NCBI GenBank assembly: GCA_963795555.1
Contig: CAWCHZ010000002.1
Span: forward strand, 310,001-374,000
Length of the DNA stretch: 64,000 bases
Direction: 5' to 3'
From: CAWCHZ01 sp963795555
GTDB taxonomy: Bacteria; Actinomycetota; Thermoleophilia; Solirubrobacterales; Solirubrobacteraceae
A program made the translations under genes and the position numbers. The notes beneath the pieces were generated by a model. It was not told the origin of the DNA. It saw only the letters and a list, made by a program, of their open reading frames with translations, and made no database searches. This document shows, piece after piece, positions 10,466 through 19,217 of the stretch (position 1 is its first letter; the number at the start of each line of letters is the position of its first letter).

Positions 10466-11428
10466 GTGCCAGTGGCGCGCATCCCGGTTGACATCTCCGA
10501 GCACGTCGGCGACACGCCGATGGTCGAGTTGGCCCGCATGCAGCCCGACGGGGGGCGCCTGTTCGCCAAGCTGGAGGCGCAGAACCCGGGCGGCTCGGTC
10601 AAGGATCGCATTGGCCTCGCCATGATCGAGGCGGCCGAGCGCGAGGGGCGGATCGCGCCCGGACGCACGACGATCGTCGAGGCGACGAGCGGCAACACCG
10701 GCATCGCGCTGGCGTTCGTCTGCGCGGCGAAGGGCTACCGCCTGATCCTCACGCTGCCGCAGGGGATGAGCCGCGAGCGCGAGGCGCTGCTGCGCCTCTA
10801 CGGCGCCGATGTCCACGTCACCGAGTCGTTGGGGGGGATGAACGAGGCGGTGCAGGCGGCGAGCGAGCTGGCGCGCGATGGGGACTATTTCCTGCCCGAC
10901 CAGTTCTCCAACCCCGCCAATCCCGAGATCCACCGTCGCACCACCGGCCCCGAGCTGTGGCGGACGATGGACGGTCGGATCGACGTCCTGGTGGCCGGGG
11001 TCGGGACGGGGGGCACGATCACCGGTGCCGGCGAGTACCTCAAGGAGCGCAACCCAAGGCTTCACGTCGTGGCCGTCGAGCCACGCCAGTCGCCGGTGCT
11101 GTCGGGCGGACGGCCCGGACCCCACCGCATCCAGGGGATCGGCGCGGGCTTCGTGCCCGCCGTGCTCAACCGCGACGTGGTCGACGAGATCATCGCCGTC
11201 GACGACGAGGATGCGGTCGAGACCGCGCGGGCGCTGGCTCGCCGCGAGGGCGTGCTGGGCGGCATCTCCAGCGGGGCTGCGCTGTGGGCGGCGATGGAGC
11301 TGGCGCGGCGCCCGGAGCAGCGCGGGGCGCGGATCGTCGTGGTGCTGCCCGATTCGGGTGAGCGCTACGTCTCGACGCCGTTCTTCGCCCCGACCGAGTC
11401 CGAGCTGCGCGCGTCGCTGCCGAGCTGA
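10466..11428 (+). CDS. cysK: cysteine synthase A (O-acetylserine sulfhydrylase)
   Basis: PLP enzyme making cysteine from O-acetylserine and sulfide, 320 residues. GGSVKDRIGLAMIEAAE carries the PLP lysine, TSGNTGIALAF binds the substrate, GTGGTITGAGEYL binds the PLP phosphate, and GGISSGAALWAA and PDSGERYVST are in the expected order. The first GTG is at 10466; a second in-frame GTG at 10472 is better placed (ten bases) after TAACGT at 10456-10461 and may be the true start. cysE follows 44 bases downstream, so the pair covers both steps from serine to cysteine and may form the CysK-CysE complex. Confidence 0.95.
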   Translation: MPVARIPVDISEHVGDTPMVELARMQPDGGRLFAKLEAQNPGGSVKDRIGLAMIEAAEREGRIAPGRTTIVEATSGNTGIALAFVCAAKGYRLILTLPQGMSREREALLRLYGADVHVTESLGGMNEAVQAASELARDGDYFLPDQFSNPANPEIHRRTTGPELWRTMDGRIDVLVAGVGTGGTITGAGEYLKERNPRLHVVAVEPRQSPVLSGGRPGPHRIQGIGAGFVPAVLNRDVVDEIIAVDDEDAVETARALARREGVLGGISSGAALWAAMELARRPEQRGARIVVVLPDSGERYVSTPFFAPTESELRASLPS

Positions 11429-11457
11429 GGCATCGCGGCGTGCCGCTGGCCCGGCGA

Positions 11458-11463
11458 TACCCT
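11458..11463 (+). promoter_or_regulatory. -10 box TACCCT before cysE
   Basis: TACCCT ends nine bases before the ATG at 11473 and supports that ATG over the one at 11440. cysE may therefore have its own leaderless transcript as well as read-through from cysK. Confidence 0.45.
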
Positions 11464-11472
11464 CTCCTGAGG

Positions 11473-12216
11473 ATGTCCGGACGAAGCTCGCCGGGTCGGC
11501 TGCGCACGGAGCTGCGCGGCGCGTTGTCAGCGGCGCGTCAGCGCGACCCGGCTGCGCGCGGGGTCGGCAACCTGGAGATCCTGCTCACCTGGCCGGGCGT
11601 GCAGGCGCTGCTGGCGCATCGCCTGGCGCACCGGCTGCAGCAGGCCGGCGTCCCGCTGTTGCCGCGCCTGGTGGCGACCGTGATCCGCGCGATCACCGGA
11701 ATCGAGATCCATCCCGCCGCGCGGATCGGGTGCGGCCTCTTCATCGACCACGGGCACGGGGTCGTGATCGGCGAGACCGCCGAGATCGGCGCGAACGTCA
11801 CCATTTACCAGGGCGTCACGCTCGGCGGAACCGGGTTCGCCACCGGCAAGCGCCATCCGACCGTCCAGGACAACGTCACGATCGGCTCGGGCGCCAAGCT
11901 GCTGGGGCCGATCACGATCGGCCACGGCGCGAAGATCGGCGCCAACACGGTCGTGATCCACGACGTCCCGCCCAACAGCACCGTCGTCGGCAACCCCGGT
12001 CATCCCGTGCGCGTCGATGGACAGCGGCCCGAGGGACCCGACGCCGACTGGGTCCACCTGCCCGACCCGATCGCCGACGCGCTCAAGCAGCTGTCGCAGC
12101 GCCTCGGGACGCTTGAGCGCGTGGTCGCCGACATGCCCGGCGACCACGACCTGCAACCAGAGGTCGACGTGCGCCCGCTGCGACCCGTGCGCGGCCCCAA
12201 CCCGGCCGGGGGTTAG
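11473..12216 (+). CDS. cysE: serine O-acetyltransferase
   Basis: Acetyl-CoA-dependent acetylation of serine, the first committed step of cysteine synthesis. The 247-residue product has a helical N-terminus and a left-handed beta-helix of hexapeptide repeats: IEIHPAARIGCGLFIDHGHG with the catalytic histidine, VVIGETAEIGANVTIYQGVT, LGGTG, RHPTVQDNVTIGSGAKLLGP and VIHDVPPNSTVVGNPGHPV. The C-terminal extension after the helix is longer than in the shortest family members and ends PNPAGG rather than in the usual Ile that inserts into CysK, so complex formation is uncertain. An alternative start at 11440 is possible. Confidence 0.94.
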   Translation: MSGRSSPGRLRTELRGALSAARQRDPAARGVGNLEILLTWPGVQALLAHRLAHRLQQAGVPLLPRLVATVIRAITGIEIHPAARIGCGLFIDHGHGVVIGETAEIGANVTIYQGVTLGGTGFATGKRHPTVQDNVTIGSGAKLLGPITIGHGAKIGANTVVIHDVPPNSTVVGNPGHPVRVDGQRPEGPDADWVHLPDPIADALKQLSQRLGTLERVVADMPGDHDLQPEVDVRPLRPVRGPNPAGG

Positions 12217-12246
12217 GCCCGTCGCCGGCCGGTGTCGCCGCTCGGC

Positions 12247-13479
12247 TCAGCTCTCGGCGCACTCCCGCAGCGCCGCGACGAGCCGCTGCACCTCGGCGGG
12301 CGTGTTGTAGTGGATCAGGCCGATCCGCACCGCGCGCTCGAAGCCAAGCTGGCGGTCGAGCTCGACCGCATACCAGTTGTTGTGGGCCCAGACGCCGATC
12401 TGGCGCTCGGCGAGCCGCGCGGCGACCGCATCCGGCGGCATGTTCGCGACGTTGACCAGGAAGGTCGGGACGCGTCCCTCCATCGTCGTCAGCCCGTAGA
12501 GCTCAACGCCGGCGGGCAGGCTGCGCAGCAGCAGCTCGCCGAGCTTGCGCTCATAGGGGACGATCGCCGCGAAGCCGCCGACGTCCTCCAGGTAGTCGAT
12601 CGTGGCGTTGAAGCCCGCCAGCAGCTCATAGGGCGGGGTGCCGGTGTCGAAGCGCCGGCCGAGCGGCACGGTCGGCGCCGGACGCACCTTGTATGGGCGC
12701 CAGGTCCCCAGCAGCTCGGCGCGTCCGTAAGCGACGCCGAGGTGCGGACCGCAAAATTTGTATGACGAGCACAGCAGGACATCGGCGTCGATCGCGCGCA
12801 CGTCGATCGGCATGTGCGCGGCGTAGTGGACGGCATCGACCCAGGCCAGCGCTCCGACGGAGTGCGCGAGCGCGCAGACCTCGGTTGCGTCGACGATCGT
12901 GCCGACTGCGTTGGATGCCCAGGCGAACGCGACGACGCGCGTGCGCTCGCTCAGCTTGCGCTGCAGATCCTCCAGGTCCAGCGTCGTGTCGGGTCGGCGC
13001 GCGATCTGGTGGACGACCAGCTCGCGGTCGTCTGCCAGCTCAAGCCACGGTGCAATCCCGCCGTCATGATCCAGCGTTGCGACCAGGATCTCGTCGCCAG
13101 CGCGCAGCTCGCGCCCGGCGGTGCGCGAGAGGGCGAAGTTCAGCGACGTCATGCTCGCGCCGAACATCACCTCATGCGCCTCGCAGCCCAGCAGCGCCGC
13201 GGCGTTGGCCTCCGCCCGCTCGAGGATCGCCTTGACGCGCAGGCTCGTGGGGTAGGTGGCGCCGAGGTTGGCGCTGGCCTCGCGCATCGCCCGCGCGATC
13301 GCCTCACCGACCTCGTCGGGCACCTGCGAGCCGCCGGGAGCGTCGAAGAAGGCAAAGCCCTGCTGTAGCGCGGAGAAGCGGCTGCGGGCGGCGGCGACCC
13401 AGCGCGGCGTGTCGGAGCTGGGCGCGTCTGGGCTGGGCGCGTCTGGGCTGGGCGCGTCAGGCCCGGGGAGCTGCGTCAT
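12247..13479 (-). CDS. aminotransferase class V-fold PLP enzyme (cysteine desulfurase-like, TIGR01976 type)
   Basis: A 410-residue fold-type I PLP protein. FFDAPGGSQVPDEVGEAI at the N-terminus, GDEILVATLDHDGGIAPW, WVDAVHYAAH with the PLP-pairing aspartate, and SSYKFCGPHLGV with the Schiff-base lysine are typical of the uncharacterised cysteine desulfurase-like group. No SufS-type active cysteine loop was recognised, so sulfur transfer is doubtful. The N-terminus contains a 15-base unit repeated three times, giving PDAPSPDAPSPDAPS. It lies 43 bases after the tryptophan dioxygenase gene on the same strand, so a role in tryptophan/kynurenine breakdown is possible though unproven. Confidence 0.8.
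   Translation of the reverse strand: MTQLPGPDAPSPDAPSPDAPSSDTPRWVAAARSRFSALQQGFAFFDAPGGSQVPDEVGEAIARAMREASANLGATYPTSLRVKAILERAEANAAALLGCEAHEVMFGASMTSLNFALSRTAGRELRAGDEILVATLDHDGGIAPWLELADDRELVVHQIARRPDTTLDLEDLQRKLSERTRVVAFAWASNAVGTIVDATEVCALAHSVGALAWVDAVHYAAHMPIDVRAIDADVLLCSSYKFCGPHLGVAYGRAELLGTWRPYKVRPAPTVPLGRRFDTGTPPYELLAGFNATIDYLEDVGGFAAIVPYERKLGELLLRSLPAGVELYGLTTMEGRVPTFLVNVANMPPDAVAARLAERQIGVWAHNNWYAVELDRQLGFERAVRIGLIHYNTPAEVQRLVAALRECAES
13415..13460 (-). repeat. 15-bp unit repeated three times inside the PLP-enzyme N-terminus
   Basis: GGGCTGGGCGCGTCT-type units at 13415-13429, 13430-13444 and 13445-13459 encode the repeated PDAPS in the PLP enzyme. The reading frame is kept because the unit is a multiple of three. 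Confidence 0.8.
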
Positions 13480-13522
13480 CCGCTAGCGGGGCGGCGCGCC
13501 GCCGTCGTAAACGTCGCCCTCG

Positions 13523-14275
13523 TCAGCGCTGCGCATCGAAGATCTCAACCAGCCGCGAGCGCACGTGCCACAGGCGGGGCAGCTGACGCTGGGCGATCAG
13601 CCTGCCGAGCACCTCGACGGGCGTTCCCTGGGTGCCGATCGTGTGCTCGCCGAGCGAGCGGGCGACGACGCTGTAGTGACGGAAGCGCCAGAGCCACACG
13701 CGCTCGTCCCAATCGGTCAGCGCCTCGGCGAGCGCGTAGAGATCCTCGTGCTCGCGGCCGTGTTGGTAGAGGCTCTCGAGGTCCAGCCCGCGCGCGGCGA
13801 GCGCCTCCGCGAACAGCTGGCCCAACCGCGCGGTGCGCTGCGGCAGCTGGCGAAAGCCGGGGGAGTCGAAGCCGCTGCCGTGGCCGAGCACGACGCGGAT
13901 GCGCTGGTACTCCCACGGATCCAGCTCGGTGAGCATCGACAGCTGCGCGGTCACGTAGTCCAGGCACTGCACCGCGCGGCCGAGGATTCGCACGGTCGCC
14001 AGGACGTTCCCGTCCTCCAGCAGCCGCGTCGCCTCCTCGAGCTCGCTGCCGGCCAGCTTGAGCCACAGCTCGGAGGACTGATGCACCACCTGGAAGAGCA
14101 GCTCGTCGCGCTGCACGCGCTCCTCCGGAGCCTTCTGCAGGGCCAGCAGCTCGTCGGTCCGCAGGTAGCGCTCGTAGTCGCTGTCGCCGGGACCGGCCAG
14201 GATCGGCTGGCTGTAGTCCTGGTCGCTCGCGCCGTTCGCCCCGTGGCCTTTGGTGCCTTGCGTGGACTTGCTCAT
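13523..14275 (-). CDS. kynA: tryptophan 2,3-dioxygenase
   Basis: Heme enzyme opening the indole ring of tryptophan to N-formylkynurenine; 250 residues from the ATG at 14275. LLFQVVHQSSELWLKLAGSE contains the distal active-site histidine and FRHYSVVARSLGEHTIGTQG the proximal heme histidine plus the substrate-contact GTQGT. The ATG at 14275 is chosen because GAGGTGGCTCAG precedes it and the longer reading upstream is low-complexity. No kynB or kynU is recognised in the window; the next gene on this strand is a PLP enzyme of the kynureninase-like fold class. The queuosine salvage gene lies 139 bases upstream. Confidence 0.93.
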   Translation of the reverse strand: MSKSTQGTKGHGANGASDQDYSQPILAGPGDSDYERYLRTDELLALQKAPEERVQRDELLFQVVHQSSELWLKLAGSELEEATRLLEDGNVLATVRILGRAVQCLDYVTAQLSMLTELDPWEYQRIRVVLGHGSGFDSPGFRQLPQRTARLGQLFAEALAARGLDLESLYQHGREHEDLYALAEALTDWDERVWLWRFRHYSVVARSLGEHTIGTQGTPVEVLGRLIAQRQLPRLWHVRSRLVEIFDAQR

Positions 14276-14414
14276 CTGAGCCACCTCGGTTCTCACCGGC
14301 GCCTCCCGGCGCAATGATCGCATGGCGAATGGCGGCTCCGGTTCGGCGCGATCACGGCGGCCGTGCCGAGGCTCCGGTCCCGTGGCGCGCGCGGCCCGAT
14401 CGCGCGAGCCTGGA

Positions 14415-15287
14415 TCAGTAGTACACGGTGCGCGTGCGGTGGCGCGGGCGAGCCTTGTAGCGGGGCTGCTGGCCGCGGCTCCAGAGCCAGGCATCGAGGA
14501 TGCGCGGCGCGACGCCCAGGCGGGCGGCGATCAGCTCGCAGGCGTGCAGCGCGCAGGCGCGGATCTCGCGCTCGGCATCGCCCGGCTCCAGCAGCTCGCC
14601 GGCATCGATCCGCTTCGTCAGCGTCGGGTCGTAGCGCAGCACGCCATCGACGCGCAGGACGTGGGGCACGAGGTTGTCGGCGAAGATCGTCAGCCGATCG
14701 AGATCGTCGAAGCTCGCCACGCCCGCGAGGTCGAGGTCGTGGGGCGCGATCTGGGCGCGCTTGTAGAAGCCGCGGTCCTGGAAGAAGGGCATGCCATCGG
14801 CGAGTTGTCGGGCGAGTCGCTCGGCGGAGCCGTTTGCGTCTGCCACGACGGCCGTGAACGATCGCGCGCCGACGAATGCGCCGAGGTCGCGCAGCGCCCG
14901 CGCGTAGAACGCCATCAGCTCGTGCGTCGGATCCTGCCCGAGGACTGCGGCCAGCTCGCCGGCGTCGCTCGCGCGCAGCTGTTGCGCCGACCAGGGACCG
15001 GCGGCGCGGAAGCGGTCGGCCAGCGCCCAGGCGACCGTGAAGTAGCCCGAGCAGCCGGGTCGCTTGCGCAGCGTTGGAAACCAGCCCGAGCCGAAGTTGA
15101 TCGCATCGAGCGTCAGCAGGTATGCGGTCACCTGCTCCTGGTTTCCTTCCAGGAAGTGACGCTCGGGATCAAGCGCCGGCGGCGGCGCGGGCTCGACCTC
15201 CGCCAGTCGATCGACATCGATCGACACCCACCGCGCCCGCGCGGCGATCGCCGCGCAGCTCGCACGCACCTCGTCGGTCAATCCCAT
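14415..15287 (-). CDS. queuosine salvage protein, DUF2419/Qng1-type nucleotide N-glycosylase
   Basis: A 290-residue protein resembling the DUF2419 family, whose members release queuine from queuosine 5'-phosphate so that it can be reused for tRNA modification. Supporting stretches are LLTLDAINFGSGWFP, FTVAWALADRFR, LTIFADNLVPHVLRVDGVLR (the family's strongest signature), and the terminal DAEREIRACALHACELIA. Length fits. I assign it by motif memory, not by alignment. No tgt or queuosine transporter is in the window, so the partner genes must be elsewhere. TAGGCT nine bases before the ATG suggests a leaderless transcript. Confidence 0.8.
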   Translation of the reverse strand: MGLTDEVRASCAAIAARARWVSIDVDRLAEVEPAPPPALDPERHFLEGNQEQVTAYLLTLDAINFGSGWFPTLRKRPGCSGYFTVAWALADRFRAAGPWSAQQLRASDAGELAAVLGQDPTHELMAFYARALRDLGAFVGARSFTAVVADANGSAERLARQLADGMPFFQDRGFYKRAQIAPHDLDLAGVASFDDLDRLTIFADNLVPHVLRVDGVLRYDPTLTKRIDAGELLEPGDAEREIRACALHACELIAARLGVAPRILDAWLWSRGQQPRYKARPRHRTRTVYY

Positions 15288-15296
15288 CGGCAGCGC

Positions 15297-15302
15297 AGCC
15301 TA
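15297..15302 (-). promoter_or_regulatory. -10 box TAGGCT of the queuosine salvage gene
   Basis: Minus-strand TAGGCT ends nine bases before the ATG at 15287, consistent with the leaderless pattern. Confidence 0.45.
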
Positions 15303-15350
15303 CGGCGCGGGCGCGGGGCGCTTCGCGCGGCCAGCCTCTGCGCGTCGCCG

Positions 15351-16067
15351 ATGGCGATGATTCCGCCGCTTGCCACCGCCCCGGTCGCGGTGGTGGCGAT
15401 CGCCGCGGCGGTTGCCGTCATCGCGGCGCTGGCGCTCGGCCTGCGCCTGCGCGGCGCCGGGCGCGAGGCGCGCCAGCTGGTGGCTCTGCGCGAGCTGGCG
15501 AGCGAGGACGTCGACGCGTTCGAGCGCGACGTGAGCGCGCTCGAGCTGAGATTGCCCGCTTCCGGCAACGCCGGGCCCGCTTCCGGCAACGCCGCTACAG
15601 AGCAGGCCCGCAGCCACCTGCGCGCCGCGCGACTCGCGTTCTCGGGCGCGCAGCGACCCCAGCAGATCGAGCTGGTGACCGCCGAGCTGGCGGCGGGCTG
15701 GCGGGTGCTGGCGGCCGCGGCGGCCGCGCTGGACGGCCGCCGGCCGCCGTCGCCGAGCCCGCCGTGCTTCTTCGATCCGGCCCATGGTCCCTCCGACAGG
15801 GAGGTCAGCTGGGCGCCGGATGGGGCCGACGCTCGTCCGGTGCCCGCCTGCGCCGCCGATGCGCGGCGGCTCGAGCGCGGCGAGGCGCCGGCCGCGCGCC
15901 AGGTGTTGCTGGGAGGACGGCCAACGGCCTACTGGAACGCGCCCGGCTTCTACGGCCCGTGGTTTGCGGGCCACTTCGGCGGGGCCGACGGTGCGCTGGC
16001 CGAGCGCCTGCTGATCGGCACGCTGCTCGGCGGCGGCATGGGGTACGAGGTCGACCAGCCTCACTGA
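15351..16067 (+). CDS. membrane-anchored protein of unknown function
   Basis: A 238-residue protein with a single N-terminal membrane segment (VAVVAIAAAVAVIAALALGL, about 12-31) and a soluble remainder of about 200 residues. A helical region (ALRELASEDVDAFERDVSAL) is interrupted by a small tandem duplication (PASGNAGPASGNAA), then comes a domain with CFFDPAHGPSDREVSWAPDG and a glycine-rich end (FAGHFGGADGALAERL; LLGGGMGYEV). The last part resembles the small DUF1542-free 'TPM/DUF' actinobacterial membrane proteins only loosely, so I name no family. A second ATG at 15357 is an alternative start. It is divergent from the queuosine gene and 30 bases before pcrA. Confidence 0.7.
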   Translation: MAMIPPLATAPVAVVAIAAAVAVIAALALGLRLRGAGREARQLVALRELASEDVDAFERDVSALELRLPASGNAGPASGNAATEQARSHLRAARLAFSGAQRPQQIELVTAELAAGWRVLAAAAAALDGRRPPSPSPPCFFDPAHGPSDREVSWAPDGADARPVPACAADARRLERGEAPAARQVLLGGRPTAYWNAPGFYGPWFAGHFGGADGALAERLLIGTLLGGGMGYEVDQPH

Positions 16068-16084
16068 GGCGCCGAACCTGACGG

Positions 16085-16090
16085 TACCGT
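16085..16090 (+). promoter_or_regulatory. -10 box TACCGT of pcrA
   Basis: TACCGT ends seven bases before the pcrA ATG at 16098; no Shine-Dalgarno sequence is visible. Confidence 0.45.
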
Positions 16091-16097
16091 TGGGCTC

Positions 16098-18302
16098 ATG
16101 CCCAGCCCGCCTGCCGCCGAGGACCTCGACGCGCTGCTCGCGGGGCTCAACGAGCCCCAGCGCGAGGCGGTCACGCACGGCGACGGGCCGCTGCTGATCC
16201 TCGCCGGCGCGGGCAGCGGCAAGACGCGGGTGCTGACGCACCGCATCGCCTGGCTGGTCCGCACCGATCGCGCCAAGCCGGGGGAGATCCTCGCGATCAC
16301 CTTCACCAACAAGGCCGCCCAGGAGATGCGCGAGCGCGTCGAGCTGCTCGTCGGGGCGCGCGTGCGCTCGATGTGGGTGCTCACGTTCCACTCGGCGTGC
16401 GCGCGGATGCTGCGCGCCGAGGCTCCTCGGCTCGGCTACACGCGCGGCTTCACGATCTATGACCAGGCGGACGCCCGGCGGCTGATCAAGCGCTGCCTCG
16501 ACGAGCTGAGCCTCGACCCCAAGCGCTTCACGCCGGCTGCCATCCACAACCAGATCGGCGATGCCAAGAACAAGCTGCGCGCCGCCGCCGACTACCGCAA
16601 GCTGGTCGGCTCGTTCTTCGAGCAGACCGTCGCCGACGTCTACGAGCTCTACGAGCGCGAGCTCCACCGCATGAACGCGATGGACTTCGACGACCTGCTC
16701 GTGCGCGCCGTAGACGTGCTGCAGCTCTTTCCCGAGGTCCGCGAGCGCTACGCGACCGCGTTCCGCCACGTCCTCGTCGACGAATACCAGGACACCAACC
16801 ACGCCCAGTACCGCTGGCTGCAGCTGCTCGCGGGCGAGCACCGCAACCTGGCGGTGGTGGGGGATGACGATCAGAGCGTGTACGGCTTCCGCGGAGCCGA
16901 CGTGCGCAACATCCTCGACTTCGAGGACGACTTCCCCGACGCCCATGTCGTGCGCCTGGAGCAGAACTACCGCTCCACCCAGACGATCCTCTCGGCCGCC
17001 AACGCCGTCGTCGCCAACAACCGCGGTCGCAAGAGCAAGACGCTCTGGACCGATCTGGGGGAGGGGGACCCGATCAAGCTGCGCGAGCTCGACGACGAGC
17101 ACGCCGAGGCGCGCTACGTCGCCGGCGAGATCGAGCGGCTCGCCGACGAGGGCGTCGGTCACTCCGAGATCGCCGTCTTCTACCGCACCAACGCGCAATC
17201 CCGCGTGCTCGAGGACACGCTGGTGCGCACGCAGATCGCCTACCAGGTCATCGGCGGCACCAAGTTCTACGAGCGCGCGGAGATCCGCGATGCGATCGCC
17301 TACCTGACGTTCCTGGTCAACCCGCGCGACGCGGGCGCGTTCACGCGGATCGCCAACAGCCCGCGCCGGGGCATCGGCCAGACATCGCTTTCGCGCGTGC
17401 TCGCGTTCGCCAACACGATGGAGCTCGACGTCTGGGACGCCGCCGCCGAGCCCGAGCAGGTGCCGGGGCTGGGAGCCGCGGCGATCAAGGCGCTGCAGCG
17501 CTTCATGGGGACGATGAAGCTGCTGCGCGAGCGCGTCGAGGGGGGCGCGAGCATCGGCGAGATCCTCGGCGAGGTCCTGTCGGAGACCGGCTACAGCGAC
17601 GCGCTCGCCGCCGAGCGGACGATCGAGGCGGAGGGGCGCTTGGAGAACCTGCAGGAGCTGGTCGAGGTCGGGCACGAGTACGACCGGACGGCCGAGGAGC
17701 CCTCGCTCGACGGCTTCCTGCAGCAGATCGCGCTGCTCTCGGATGCCGACCAGCTGCGTTCCGATGAGGGGCTGGTCACGCTGATGACGCTGCACAACGC
17801 CAAAGGCCTCGAGTTTCCGGTGGTCTTCATCATCGGCTGCGAGGACGGCGTCTTCCCGCACTCGCGTGCGCTCGACGAGGGCGGCCTCGAGGAGGAGCGG
17901 CGCCTCTGCTACGTCGGCATCACGCGCGCCGAGCGCGAGCTCTACATCACCTGGGCGCGCTCACGCGCGATCTTCGGCTCGCGCAGCTACGGCATGCGCA
18001 GCCGCTTCGTCGACGAGATCCCAGCCGAGCTGACGGATCGACAGGAGACCGCGTTCGCCGGCATTCGCTCAGCCGGCGGCGGTCAGGCCAGCCGCGGCGG
18101 TGGCATGTCCAGCTGGGCGTCAGTTCGCGTCGAGAGCGCCGCCAGCATCGACCTGCGCCTTGGCGAGGACATCGTCCACGCGGCCTTCGGCGAAGGCGTC
18201 GTGACCGGCATCGAGCCCGGGGGGATCGTCGTCGTGCGCTTCGCCTCCGATGGCTCGGAGCGCAAGCTCGTCGCGGCGCTGGCGCCGATCACGAAGCGCT
18301 GA
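16098..18302 (+). CDS. pcrA: UvrD/PcrA-type DNA helicase
   Basis: Superfamily 1A 3'-5' helicase for repair and clearing of nucleoprotein roadblocks, 734 residues. All core motifs are present: Q-motif LNEPQREAVTHGDGPL, Walker A GAGSGKTRVLTHRI, motif Ia ITFTNKAAQEMRERV, Walker B VDEYQDTNHAQY, motif III GDDDQSVYGFRGAD, motif IV LEQNYRSTQTIL, motif V LMTLHNAKGLEFPVVF and motif VI RRLCYVGITRAERELY. The C-terminal PcrA tudor-like piece (DIVHAAFGEGVVTGIEPGG) is also there. Its last 18 codons are repeated with only synonymous changes at 20313-20369. Confidence 0.97.
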   Translation: MPSPPAAEDLDALLAGLNEPQREAVTHGDGPLLILAGAGSGKTRVLTHRIAWLVRTDRAKPGEILAITFTNKAAQEMRERVELLVGARVRSMWVLTFHSACARMLRAEAPRLGYTRGFTIYDQADARRLIKRCLDELSLDPKRFTPAAIHNQIGDAKNKLRAAADYRKLVGSFFEQTVADVYELYERELHRMNAMDFDDLLVRAVDVLQLFPEVRERYATAFRHVLVDEYQDTNHAQYRWLQLLAGEHRNLAVVGDDDQSVYGFRGADVRNILDFEDDFPDAHVVRLEQNYRSTQTILSAANAVVANNRGRKSKTLWTDLGEGDPIKLRELDDEHAEARYVAGEIERLADEGVGHSEIAVFYRTNAQSRVLEDTLVRTQIAYQVIGGTKFYERAEIRDAIAYLTFLVNPRDAGAFTRIANSPRRGIGQTSLSRVLAFANTMELDVWDAAAEPEQVPGLGAAAIKALQRFMGTMKLLRERVEGGASIGEILGEVLSETGYSDALAAERTIEAEGRLENLQELVEVGHEYDRTAEEPSLDGFLQQIALLSDADQLRSDEGLVTLMTLHNAKGLEFPVVFIIGCEDGVFPHSRALDEGGLEEERRLCYVGITRAERELYITWARSRAIFGSRSYGMRSRFVDEIPAELTDRQETAFAGIRSAGGGQASRGGGMSSWASVRVESAASIDLRLGEDIVHAAFGEGVVTGIEPGGIVVVRFASDGSERKLVAALAPITKR

Positions 18303-18401
18303 GGGCGTATGCAGCCGGGCGTCGGCCCGCCGCAAGGGCGCCTTCGCGATCGAGGAGTCGAGCTCCTAGCCAAGTATGCATACCGGATTACTGAGCCGCA
18401 C

Positions 18402-18431
18402 TTGACGTAGGGGTAGAGTGGCCAGTAGCCT
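18402..18431 (+). promoter_or_regulatory. promoter TTGACG-18-TAGCCT
   Basis: TTGACG at 18402-18407 and TAGCCT at 18426-18431 are separated by 18 bases and lie eleven bases before the GTG at 18443, the clearest two-part promoter in this stretch. Confidence 0.5.
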
Positions 18432-18442
18432 GCCGCACGGCG

Positions 18443-19078
18443 GTGAACCATCACTTTCTTTTCAGTGGTTCTGATAGGGGACGGCGTGGTACGCATGAGA
18501 GCCGCCGACGCGCGGGGCATCTCATCACCGCCCAGTGGGCTGCGGTATTGGCCATTGCGCTCATGCTGGGCGCGACCAGCGCCTTGGCGGCATGCACTGG
18601 CGGAGCGTCTGCGCACCTAACCACGCACATCCCGCCGCCCGCCTGCAGCTCGATCCCGAATGTCCCCGGTGGTCCGTACAGGCCATTTCACCCATGGCAG
18701 CAGGCGCGAATCGTTCTGGTGCCGTCTGGAGCTGCTGCCCTGCGTCTTTGTCGTTACGGGCCGATTCACCCTCGCAGGCCGCGACGTCTGTTGCGGTCAG
18801 TGCTAGTTCGGACTCGCTCCACGATTCGGCAGCTCGCGCGCCAGTTCGATTCGCTGCCCCCGTTTCCTCCGGGTCCCGTTGCGTGTCCGAACGATGATGG
18901 GACCGAGATTGCTGCGATCTTCGTCTATGGGCAAGGTCAGGTCGTGGTTGTGCACGTTGGCCTTGCCGGCTGCCAGAGCGTGAGCAACGGCTATCTCGTC
19001 AAGACAGCCTTTGGTTTTGGCTCACCGAGGCAGTTCGGACCCGAGCTCGTTCGACGTCTCGAAATGTTGACGCGATGA
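18443..19078 (+). CDS. secreted protein of unknown function
   Basis: A 211-residue exported protein. A long basic N-region is followed by a hydrophobic segment ending SALAACTGG (WAAVLAIALMLGATSALAAC), which could be a signal peptide or lipoprotein-like signal. The mature part has a repeated theme seen in actinobacterial secreted proteins: LVPSGAAALRLCRYGP, RQLARQFDSLPPFPPGP, ACPNDDGTEIAAIFVYGQGQ and VVHVGLAGCQSVSNGY, with paired cysteines that could be disulfide bonded. I recognise no enzyme motif. It belongs to the lower-GC insert after pcrA, and GTG is the start because of its position after the promoter. Confidence 0.65.
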   Translation: MNHHFLFSGSDRGRRGTHESRRRAGHLITAQWAAVLAIALMLGATSALAACTGGASAHLTTHIPPPACSSIPNVPGGPYRPFHPWQQARIVLVPSGAAALRLCRYGPIHPRRPRRLLRSVLVRTRSTIRQLARQFDSLPPFPPGPVACPNDDGTEIAAIFVYGQGQVVVVHVGLAGCQSVSNGYLVKTAFGFGSPRQFGPELVRRLEMLTR

Positions 19079-19217
19079 GCCCAGTGTAGAGGGACTACCT
19101 GGGTGAGAATTCCATAACCGTGGGAGTATGCATGCACCGCACAACGCTTCGTGATGGTCGGGCTCGTACGTCGCTGCGGCTACGGCTTGCGGTAGTCGCA
19201 AGCTTCCGAGTACTGCG

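Noticed and set aside
15300..17861. An 853-codon minus-strand frame opposite pcrA
   Set aside because: Low-complexity translation with no motifs; pcrA on the plus strand has every helicase motif.
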